NCBI GenBank assembly: GCA_938003545.1
Contig: CALKXY010000017.1
Location: 1 to 64,000 of the forward strand
Reading direction: 5' to 3'
DNA: 64,000 bases
DNA from: an uncultured Caulobacterales bacterium
GTDB lineage: Bacteria > Pseudomonadota > Alphaproteobacteria > Caulobacterales > Maricaulaceae
Below the pieces are notes generated by a model. That model was given only the letters and a program-made list of their open reading frames with translations. It was not told the DNA's origin and made no database searches. Positions 50,208 through 59,300 of the stretch are shown piece after piece. Both the position numbers and the translations under genes were made by a program. Position 1 is the first letter of the stretch. The number at the start of each line of letters is the position of its first letter.

Positions 50208-51290
50208 TTAAGGTGTCCATCCTTTGACATCTTCTATCTCTCCGACAGCAATTTTTTGCTGACGCAGTTTTTCCTCGCGCTCGGCTTCTTCGCCTGCACG
50301 GCGGATTTCGACGTGACGATAAAGGGCCGACAGAACAGGTTTTAACCCCTGCTGCGCAACCGAACTGATTGGGAAGGGGCGATGCCCACAAACGGCCTCT
50401 AAGGCGTCCTGAAGCTCTGCAATGCGATCTGCATCCAAAGCGTCACATTTGGAAATGGCGACGACTTCTGGCTTGTCTTCAAAGCTCTCGTCATAATCTT
50501 CCAGCTCTTTGCGAATGGAGAGATATTCTGCCACAGGATCCTCTGATGTACCGGGAACAAGATGCAGGATCGCAGCACAGCGTTCAGCGTGACCCAAGAA
50601 TCGATGTCCTAAGCCTGCACCTTCGGCTGCGCCTTCAATGAGGCCAGGTAGGTCGGCGATAATAAAGCGATCAGCTATGCTCATGCTGACAACGCCCAAA
50701 TGCGGATGAAGCGTTGTGAAGGGATAATCGGCTGTTTTTGGTTTCGCCGCACTGACGGTCGAAAGGAAGGTTGATTTCCCAGCATTTGGGAGGCCGATTA
50801 GACCTGCGTCAGCGATAAGTTTTAGGCGTAGCCAGACCCATTTTTCTTCGCCCTCTTCGCCAGGATTCGCTTTGCGCGGGGCTTGGTTTGTTGAGCTTTT
50901 AAAACGTGCATTGCCCCAGCCGCCATTGCCGCCTTGGGCGACGAGGACACGTTCGTTATCTTCTGTCATATCCGCGAGAACTTCGTCCGTTTCGGCATCA
51001 ATAACTTGCGTGCCGACGGGGACTTTCAAAACGATATCGTCTGCTGCGGCCCCGTGACGATCAAGGCCCATGCCATGCATACCGGTCTTGGCTTTGAAAT
51101 GCTGCTGATAGCGATAATCTATGAGTGTATTGAGGCTGCGCGTGGCTTCCAGATAGATATTGCCACCTCTGCCTCCATCACCGCCGTTTGGTCCGCCAAA
51201 GGCAATGTTCTTTTCACGCCGAAAAGACACACTCCCACCGCCGCCAGAACCGGACAACACATAAATTTTAGCTTCATCGAGAAATTTCAT
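50208..51290 (-). CDS. obgE: Obg family GTPase
   Basis: ObgE is a large-subunit assembly GTPase linked to stress and the cell cycle. The glycine-rich Obg fold covers about residues 1-158 ([33 protein letters not shown]) and the G domain follows with [27 protein letters not shown] and an SKCD in the G4 position. A C-terminal acidic/helical tail completes 360 residues. It normally sits beside rpmA and rplU; here two acetyltransferase genes lie between. Confidence 0.96.
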   Translation of the reverse strand: MKFLDEAKIYVLSGSGGGGSVSFRREKNIAFGGPNGGDGGRGGNIYLEATRSLNTLIDYRYQQHFKAKTGMHGMGLDRHGAAADDIVLKVPVGTQVIDAETDEVLADMTEDNERVLVAQGGNGGWGNARFKSSTNQAPRKANPGEEGEEKWVWLRLKLIADAGLIGLPNAGKSTFLSTVSAAKPKTADYPFTTLHPHLGVVSMSIADRFIIADLPGLIEGAAEGAGLGHRFLGHAERCAAILHLVPGTSEDPVAEYLSIRKELEDYDESFEDKPEVVAISKCDALDADRIAELQDALEAVCGHRPFPISSVAQQGLKPVLSALYRHVEIRRAGEEAEREEKLRQQKIAVGEIEDVKGWTP

Positions 51291-51299
51291 GAGGCGTCC

Positions 51300-51755
51300 T
51301 TACGCCGCGTTGTGCGGTTTGGCTAGGTCAGGCTGTGCCAGATTTGACAGTGTTGCATGCATACCTGGGCCAAAACCAATGCCTGGCCGCGCGATGAAGC
51401 CAAAGCGTTCGTAAAAGTTGCCTTGGCCCTCTGCCGCGAAGAGTCCAATCATGCAGGCGGGCGGATAGGTAGCCATCAAATGCGTGATGAAGGTTTGAAC
51501 AAGGGCGTGGCCAATACCTTGTGATCTTGCGGGTTTGGCGACAATGACGTCCTGAATGTAAACCTTAAGTACGCCGTCACCTACTGCGCGAACCATTGCC
51601 ACAGTTTGACCGTCTTGAATGGCAACCGCGCCGCATAAACTGGCCGTAAGGGCGGCTTTGGTGGCATGGACAGTCGGAACACCCCAATCCGTATGAGAGC
51701 GTAGAGCTCTAAACGTTTCGACGTTCGGCAAGCGATGTTCAATGGAAAGTGTCAC
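51300..51755 (-). CDS. GNAT N-acetyltransferase
   Basis: The 151-residue protein has a GNAT fold with the acetyl-CoA loop ARSQGIGHALV near residue 88 and FYERFGFIARPG near the C terminus. The substrate is unknown. It begins with GTG, whose GTGA overlaps the stop of the next GNAT gene upstream by four bases, so both are probably made together. Confidence 0.88.
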   Translation of the reverse strand: MTLSIEHRLPNVETFRALRSHTDWGVPTVHATKAALTASLCGAVAIQDGQTVAMVRAVGDGVLKVYIQDVIVAKPARSQGIGHALVQTFITHLMATYPPACMIGLFAAEGQGNFYERFGFIARPGIGFGPGMHATLSNLAQPDLAKPHNAA

Positions 51756-52285
51756 GATCTTGCCTTTAGAACGAAATCTTGGCTCGTGGCATTTTCTAGT
51801 CTGGCCATAGAAAAATAGTTGTTTAGTTCTCCATGCCGTTCAAAGCCGAGCTTTTCCAATACGCGTGCGCTGTTCGGATTGTCGATGAACGCGCCTGCAA
51901 CACGGTCTCCTGCGCCAAGCGTTTTGTCAGCTTCGACCAAGAGTGCCGAGCAGGCCTCCGTCACATATCCATTTCCCCAATAGGGGCGTCCAACCCAGTA
52001 TCCAATTTCCCACAAACTCTCAGCGTCACGTTTAAACAAGTCTGCAACGCCAATTAATGTGTCTTCGCCTTTGCGTGTTATCGCATAGGGATGGGCAAGA
52101 CCGCGCCGTTTTTGTGCGCGCAAGTCCATGATTTTGAATTCTGCGGAGAGCAGGGGAAAAGGATGCGGGAAGCTGCCTGTCATGCGCGCAACATCGATGT
52201 CGGTACCATATTCAGAAAAGTGCGCAGCATCGCGGTCTTCGAGCTGACGGAGAACAAGTCGCTCTGTTTCTATGTGGTCATGCAT
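51752..52285 (-). CDS. RimJ/RimL-type GNAT acetyltransferase
   Basis: The 177-residue protein begins IETERLVLRQLEDRDA and contains WEIGYWVGRPYWGNGYVTEA and NSARVLEKLGFER, typical of the RimJ/RimL group that acetylates protein N termini or small molecules. Its place between ribosomal protein genes and obgE makes a ribosomal or assembly target plausible but not shown. It starts 42 bases after the rpmA terminator, so it needs its own promoter or readthrough. Confidence 0.88.
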   Translation of the reverse strand: MHDHIETERLVLRQLEDRDAAHFSEYGTDIDVARMTGSFPHPFPLLSAEFKIMDLRAQKRRGLAHPYAITRKGEDTLIGVADLFKRDAESLWEIGYWVGRPYWGNGYVTEACSALLVEADKTLGAGDRVAGAFIDNPNSARVLEKLGFERHGELNNYFSMARLENATSQDFVLKARS

Positions 52286-52327
52286 GACAATCTCCTTGAT
52301 CGTCAGCAGGTCCTCAAAATCGAGGTA

Positions 52328-52362
52328 ATAAAAAAGGGAGACCGGGCGGACCCGATCTCCCT
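52328..52362 (-). terminator. Terminator of rplU-rpmA (leftward)
   Basis: On the minus strand AGGGAGA-T-CGGG and CCCG-G-TCTCCCT form a stem of about 12 bp (one T-G pair) around TCCG, followed by a T-run. Confidence 0.9.
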
Positions 52363-52412
52363 GCTATTTCGATACGGGTCGCCTGAAGCGGTGACCCGGA
52401 TAATTCAGGTCT

Positions 52413-52679
52413 CTATTCTGCGGCCTCTGGAAGGTCGACAGAGACATATGTGCGCGCGTTGCGTTTTGTTTGGAAAGATACACGACCACCAGTAAGCGCG
52501 AAAAGCGTATGATCTTTACCCATACCAACATTGGCGCCCGGGTAATATTTCGTACCGCGTTGACGAATGATAATATTGCCTGGAATGACCGCTTGGCCAC
52601 CAGATTTCTTTACACCAAGACGACGGCCGGCACTATCGCGACCGTTATTGGATGAACCACCAGCTTTTTTATGTGCCAT
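52413..52679 (-). CDS. rpmA: 50S ribosomal protein L27
   Basis: L27 reaches toward the peptidyl-transferase centre. The 88-residue protein has the family N terminus [16 protein letters not shown] and [20 protein letters not shown]. There is no N-terminal cleavage extension of the Firmicutes kind. It follows rplU by 58 bases. Confidence 0.98.
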   Translation of the reverse strand: MAHKKAGGSSNNGRDSAGRRLGVKKSGGQAVIPGNIIIRQRGTKYYPGANVGMGKDHTLFALTGGRVSFQTKRNARTYVSVDLPEAAE

Positions 52680-52737
52680 GACGCACTCCTAAGAAATAAG
52701 TATCGGGGCCGAACCCCAAAATAAAAAGGCCTTAGCC

Positions 52738-53049
52738 TTAACCCTTGATGCCTGTAATACGAACAACTGTCTCAAACTGACGATGTCCCTGCTTACGACG
52801 ATAGTTTTGGCGACGCTTCTTTTTGAACACGATGACTTTGTCACCTTTGCGTTGCTCAAGAACTTCACCCGTAACAGATGCGCCTTGGACGAGGGGAGCG
52901 CCGACTTTAACGTCGCCGTTTGCGCCGTGCATGAGGACATCTCCGAAGGTGATGTTTCCACCTGCTTCGCCGTCGAGCTTCTCGACGATGATGATGTCGT
53001 CTTTTGCGACTTTGTATTGCTTACCACCGGTTTGGATGACTGCGAACAT
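52738..53049 (-). CDS. rplU: 50S ribosomal protein L21
   Basis: The 103-residue protein starts [18 protein letters not shown] and ends with [16 protein letters not shown] and a TVVRITGI segment, diagnostic of bacterial L21. It is first in the rplU-rpmA unit, with its own promoter and a structured leader of about 85 bases. Confidence 0.98.
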   Translation of the reverse strand: MFAVIQTGGKQYKVAKDDIIIVEKLDGEAGGNITFGDVLMHGANGDVKVGAPLVQGASVTGEVLEQRKGDKVIVFKKKRRQNYRRKQGHRQFETVVRITGIKG

Positions 53050-53100
53050 GGTCTTGTCCTATAAGTCTCGGCGGGGATTAACCCTGCCATTTAAATACAT

Positions 53101-53132
53101 AAAAGCCGCGCTGGGCGAATCCCGCGGCGGCC
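53101..53132 (-). promoter_or_regulatory. Terminator-like hairpin in the rplU leader
   Basis: On the minus strand GCCGCGGG-ATTCG-CCC(AGC)GCGGC is followed by TTTT, between the promoter and the rplU start. It looks like an intrinsic terminator or protein-binding hairpin, so attenuation or autogenous control of L21/L27 is possible. A second small hairpin (GGCAGGG/CCCCGCC) follows just before the ribosome binding site. Confidence 0.45.
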
Positions 53133-53143
53133 AATTCGACGCT

Positions 53144-53171
53144 CTTATAAGCCCTGTCATCAGCCTGTCAA
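53144..53171 (-). promoter_or_regulatory. Sigma-70-type promoter of rplU-rpmA
   Basis: On the minus strand TTGACA is followed after 16 bases by TATAAG, the best housekeeping promoter match seen in the window. Transcription should begin near 53137. Confidence 0.75.
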
Positions 53172-53274
53172 TCCGAATGCACCCTGATTTTACCAATGAT
53201 GTCAGAGAACATCAAAGGCGCGATAGGGAGGACGGACAAGACTGTTACAGGACCAAAAGCATGATACTGGCACC

Positions 53275-53307
53275 AAAAAACCCCGCCAGCGCATTGCGCT
53301 AGCGAGG
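53275..53307 (-). terminator. Terminator of the giant repeat-protein gene
   Basis: On the minus strand CCTCGCTAGCGC-AAT-GCGCTGGCGGGG pairs over 12 bp (two T-G pairs) and is followed by six Ts. It lies 43 bases after the stop codon and separates the giant gene from rplU. Confidence 0.93.
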
Positions 53308-53349
53308 TCTTAACGTCTTAGTCTGGCGCAGTGTGCGCCAGTTTAAAGC

Positions 53350-56300
53350 CTAGTTACTTGGGCGAACCCGGCCGATGACTTGGCCGTTGGCGATGATTTC
53401 GCCGTTCGCATTGACGCGTCCGATAACAGCACCGGATTGGTTCACAACGGAGCCATCGGCGCGGACTGTGAAGTCACCCGCTGAAAGGGATCCACCAGAT
53501 GCAGCGCCAGTTGTTGTCGTCGCTGTACCGTTATTGAGGATCGTACCGCCAGAGCGTCCGATGGTTGAACGATTGTTCAATCCGCCAGCTGCGCCTGTTA
53601 CTGAACCAGTTGTGATCGAACCACCTGTTGCGGATAGACCGCGAACGATGACTTGACCTGTGCTGTTCACAACGTCGCCATTTGCACGGAGTGTTCCGAT
53701 AACAACACCTGCACTGTTACGGACAGAGCCGTCAGAGCCGATGGTGTAACCTGCAGCCGCGCCGCCAGTAGATCCGCCAGTCGTTGTGACTGTTGTACCT
53801 GTGGTGAAGCCGCCTGTTGTACCTGTCGTCGTTCCACCTGTGGTGAAGCCGCCTGTGGCCAACTGGTTGCCGGAGACCATTGAGCGCCAATCGACACCCA
53901 AAGCATCAACCGTACGGAGCGTTAGGCCGCCTGTGGACAAGCCACGAGCTGTCTGGAAACGCTCGACAGATGCGTAAGTCTGGCGACCTAGCTGTCCGTC
54001 AAGTGCGCCGGAGTAGAAGCCTTGTGTCTGAAGTGCGCGCTGGATGGCGCGGATCACAGTGACGTTAGAGTTCGCTTCACAGAGAACCTGACGCCATTCG
54101 GCTTTTTCCGGAGACGTTTGTGTCCGACGTTCGATCGTTCCGAACTGAGCCGGGATAACGACTGACTCTGTCCGTGCAGGTTGAACTACGCGCTGGACTT
54201 GAACCGTGTCGTAACGAGCAGGGATCACACGACGTTCGATACGTGGTGCACCATCAACCACGCGGCGCGTGACTTGCTTGGTGACGGCCGGGATCGTCCG
54301 CTCTTGTGTTGTCGCCGGTGTTTTGACGACGCGACGTGTAACCTGCTTCGTAACAGCCGGGATACGACGCTCTTGCGTCGACGCCGGTGTCTTAACGCGA
54401 CGACGGGTTTCCGTCTTCGTTACAGCTGGGATCGTCCGCTCAACAGTCGAAGCTGGTGTCCGCATAACGCGGCGTGCAACCTGTTTGGTCACAGCCGGGA
54501 TTGTGCGCTCACTGACGCTTGCCGGTGTCTTGACGACACGGCGAGAGACTTGCTTCGTCACAGCCGGGATTGTCCGCTCAACCGTACGCGCTGGCGTCTT
54601 GACGACGCGGCGTGTGAGGGCCTGCATTTTGGCTGGGATTGTACGTTCCACTGTCCGCGCTGGCGTTTTCACGACCTGACGGCTGACCTGCTTCGTAACA
54701 GCTGGGATTGTACGTTCTTGAGTAGAGGCCGGTGTCCGCATGACGCGACGTGCGACTTGCTTCGTCACAGCTGGGATACCGCGCTCTGTCACGCGCGCTG
54801 GTGTCTTAACGACACGGCGGGAGACTTGCTTGGTAACCGCTGGGATAGACCGTTCGATTGTCGACGCTGGCGTTTTCACGACACGACGTGTTTCCGTCTT
54901 GGTCACAGCCGGGATAGCCCGTTCTGTTGTCCGAGCCGGTGTCTTCACGACGCGGCGCGTTTCCGTCTTTGTCACAGCTGGGACACGACGCTCAACAACC
55001 GAAGCCGGTGTTTTCACGATACGACGCGTAACAGGCTTATTGACTGCAGGAACCGTACGCTCAGTGACCTGAGCCGGTGTCTTTACGACACGGCGGGAGA
55101 CTGACTTCGTAACAGCCGGGATCGTACGTTCGACTGTACGAGATGGCGTTTTGATACGACGACGTGTTTCCGTTTTCGTGATCGCTGGCACCGAACGCTC
55201 TTGTGTAGAGGCTGGTGTCTTGACGACGCGGCGGGAGACTTGCTTCGTCACAGCCGGGATTGTGCGCTCAACAGTCCGCGCCGGTGTCTTCACGACACGA
55301 CGTGTTTCTGTCTTCGTAACAGCTGGGATAGCCCGCTCAGTTGTCCGTGCCGGTGTCTTAACGACGCGGCGGGAAACTTGCTTGGTTACCGCTGGAACAG
55401 TGCGCTCAACAGTTGCTGCTGGTGTCTTGACGACGCGGCGAGTTTCCAACTTCGTGATCGCTGGAACCGTACGCTCTGTGACGCTTGCCGGTGTCTTAAC
55501 GACGCGGCGAGAGACCTGCTTCGTAACAGCCGGAGTTGCACGTTCGATTGTGCGAGCCGGTGTTTTGATGCGGCGACGTGTTTCCGTCTTCGTGATCGCC
55601 GGAACTGCACGCTCTTGCGTGGAGGCCGGTGTCTTGACGACGCGGCGGGAAACCAACTTAGTTACAGCGGGGATTGTCCGCTCAACAGTTGCAGCCGGTG
55701 TCTTGACGACGCGGCGTGTTTCCAACTTGGTCACTGCTGGGATAGCCCGCTCAGTTGTCCGTGCCGGTGTCTTGACGACGCGGCGGGACACTTGCTTCGT
55801 CACAGCCGGGATAGCCCGTTCGATAGTCGACGCTGGTGTCTTAACGACGCGGCGTGTTTCCATCTTTGTGACAGCTGGGATAGCCCGCTCAGTTACTCGT
55901 GACGGCGTTTTCACGACGCGGCGGGAGACTTGCTTGGTTACAGCAGGGATTGTCCGCTCAACGGTACGAGCCGGTGTCTTAATGACGCGGCGCGCTTCCA
56001 TTTTTGTGACGGCTGGGACGACACGCTCAACAGTCGACGCTGGCGTTTTCACGACGCGGCGGCTGATTTGCTTCGTTACAGCTGGGACACGACGCTCAAC
56101 CGTTGCGGCTGGCGTAGCGACACGACGACGTGTTTCCTGCTTTGTGATGGCCGGTACCGCACGTTGGATTGTGCTGGCCGGTGTCTTCACGACGCGGCGG
56201 GAGATTTGCTTTGTTACAGCAGGGATCGCCCGTTCGACAGTTGACGCTGGTGTCTTAACAACACGGCGCGTTTCCTGCTTTGTCACAGCTGGGATTGTAC

Positions 56301-59300
56301 GTTCTTGCGTACGAGCTGGTGTTTTGACGACGCGGCGGGAGACTTGCTTCGTTACAGCCGGAACAGTCCGCTCGATAGTCGACGCTGGTGTCTTAACGAC
56401 GCGGCGTGTTTCCATCTTAGTGACCGCAGGGATGCTGCGCTCTTGCGTACGAGCTGGTGTTTTGACGACGCGGCGAGAAACTTGCTTCGTGACGGCGGGG
56501 ATAGCCCGTTCGACAGTCCGTGCCGGTGTCTTAACGACGCGACGTGTTTCTTGCTTTGTAACAGCCGGGATGCCGCGCTCTGCGACAGTGGCTGGTGTCT
56601 TAACGACGCGGCGTGTGACCTGCTTGGTTACAGCTGGGATCGTGCGCTCAACAGTCCGTGCCGGTGTCTTAACGACGCGGCGTGTTTCTGTCTTCGTTAC
56701 GGCTGGAACCGTACGCTCTTGCGTCCGTGCCGGTGTCTTAACGACGCGGCGGCTGATCTGCTTCGTAACAGCTGGGATTGAACGCTCAACAGTTGACGCT
56801 GGTGTTTTAACAACACGGCGCGTTTCCTGTTTTGTGACCGCTGGGATTGTACGCTCTTGCGTAGATGCCGGACGATCAACAACGCGGCGTGTGACAGTCT
56901 GTGTCACGGCCGGGATTGTACGCTCTTGTGTACGAGCCGGTGTCTTAACAACACGGCGTGTGCGGGTCTTTGTGACCGCAGGGACAGCACGTTCAACCGT
57001 AGAGGCTGGTGTCTTAACAACACGACGGGAAACCTGCTTCGTTACCGCTGGAACGCGGCGCTCAACAGTTGCTGCCGGTGTCTTAACGCGACGGCGTGTT
57101 TCAGTCTTCGTGACGGCTGGGATCGTACGCTCAACAGTTGACGCTGGTGTCTTAACGACGCGGCGTGTGACGGTTGATGTCTTAGCTGGGATCGTACGCT
57201 CTTGTGTACGAGCCGGAGTTTTGACAACGCGGCGTGTTTCAACCTTCGTAACAGCTGGGATCGTACGTTCCGTAGTGGATGCCGGACGATCAACAACGCG
57301 ACGGGTCACTTGCTTCGTCACAGCAGGGATAGCCCGCTCGACTGTGCGTGCCGGTGTCTTAACGCGGCGACGTGTTTCCGTCTTTGTTACAGCTGGGATA
57401 GCCCGCTCAACGGTTGCCGCTGGGCGGTCAACAACGCGGCGTGTAACCGTCGATGTTTTGGCCGGGACAGTGCGCTCGATTGTGCGTGCTGGTGTTTTGA
57501 CAACGCGCTTGCTGAGTGTCTTCGTAACCGCAGGGATGCGGCGTTCGACGACTTTAGCTTCCTCAGACATGACACGTGTGGAGACCGAACCAACCTGCTG
57601 ACCAAATTGGCCGCCGGAGTTACGGGCACCGACGAGGCGAGAGCCGCCTGCAGTACGGTCAGCTGTTGCAGCATCAGCTTTGGATAAACCATCGCGGTCA
57701 TCACGACCATCACGGTTTGCATCGTTGAAGCCGTTGATACGTGTGCCGCCTGCGAAGTTGGAGCCAGAAGCATCCACAACGCGAGCTGGTGTCTTAACAA
57801 TACGACGTGTCAGCGTGCTTGTGACAGCTGGGACAGCGATTTCGCGTGTCGTCGCTTCACGGTCAACAACGCGCTTGCTGATCGCACGCGTTACAGCAGG
57901 AATGCTGCGCTCGATTGAACGGGCAGGCTCAACAACCACTTGTTTCGTGATTGTTTTGTACTTGGCCGGGATCAAGACGCGGCAAAGGATTTCGCCAGTC
58001 TGGTTCACGATAGTCTCAGTCGATTCGACGACTTGGTTCGATACGCCGTTAAAGACGGTGAACTGTCCGCGAGTGGCTGTGTTTACACGGCCACCTTGGA
58101 ACGCGCCAGAGTTGAGGGCCTGTGAACCAGGCTTCCACTCTTCACGAGCCGGCTCGATCAAGACGCGTTCTGAACGTGTCTCATATTTCGCCGGGATCAC
58201 GTCGATTTCGGTGCGTGTCGGTGTGACAACGATTGTTTCAGTGACAGACTTATATGTCGCTGGAACAACTTCGATACGTGTAGAGGCTTCCTGCGTGACG
58301 ATTGTCTCCGTCACTGTCTCATAGACAGCTGGGATAATTGTCAGCGTGTTGGCAGCTTCTTGTTGGATGTACTGCTGGTTTTCCGTGCGGAATTTAGCTG
58401 GAACAGAGACATACTCAACTGTTTCAGGCTGCACGATAACAGTCTCAGTGACAGTTTCATATTCAGCCGGAATAGAGACGAGCTCTGTAGAGGCTTCCTG
58501 AACAACGATAGTTTCAGTCACATTGCGATATGTTGCAGGTGTCACAACCAATTCTGTCGACGCTTCCTGAACAACGAGTGTTTCGTTGTATGTCTCATAG
58601 ACAGCTGGGACTGTTTCATATGTGACACTAGCAGGTTGAACGACAACAGTTTCGTTCACATTGCGGTATGTCGCAGGGACAGACAGCAACTCTGTTGTGG
58701 CTTCCTTGACAACAACAGTCTGAGACACAGTCTCGAATGTTGCTGGGATAACGACGAGTTCTGTTGCCGCTTCCTGAACAACCACTGTTTCAGTCACAGT
58801 GCCGTAAGTCGCTGGGACAGTCACAAGGTCTGTCGATGCTTCCTGAACAACCACTGTTTCAGTGAATGTTTCGTAGACGGCTGGGACAGAGACATACTCA
58901 ACTGTTTCAGGCTGAACAACGACTGTCTCAGTGACCGTTTCGAATGTTGCAGGGACCGAAACGAGATTTGTTGTCGCTTCTTGTACAACAACCGTTTCTG
59001 ACACTGTTTCGTAAGTCGCTGGGATAGAGACAAGCTCTGTAGAGGCTTCTTGAACAACAACAGTTTCTGTTACGTCTTTGAAAGATGCTGGAATGACAAC
59101 AAGCTCTGATGACGCTTCTTGAACAACCATTGTTTCTGAGACTGTCTCGTAAACAGCTGGAACAGCTGCGTATGTAACAGAGGCTGGCGTGACGACGACA
59201 GTTTCTGTGACAGTTTCGAACGTTGCTGGGATTGTAACGAGGTCAGTTGACGCTTCTTGAACAACAATTGTCTCGGAGACTGTTTCGAACACAGCAGGCA

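Noticed and set aside
53080-53097. CtrA-like site TTAACCCTGCCATTTAA in the rplU leader
   Set aside because: The spacing between TTAA halves is nine bases, not seven.
55151-57601. 816-codon plus-strand ORF as a gene
   Set aside because: It is the complement of the basic repeat array, with no signal peptide, ribosome binding site or recognised domain; the minus strand gene has a signal peptide, known domain and terminator.
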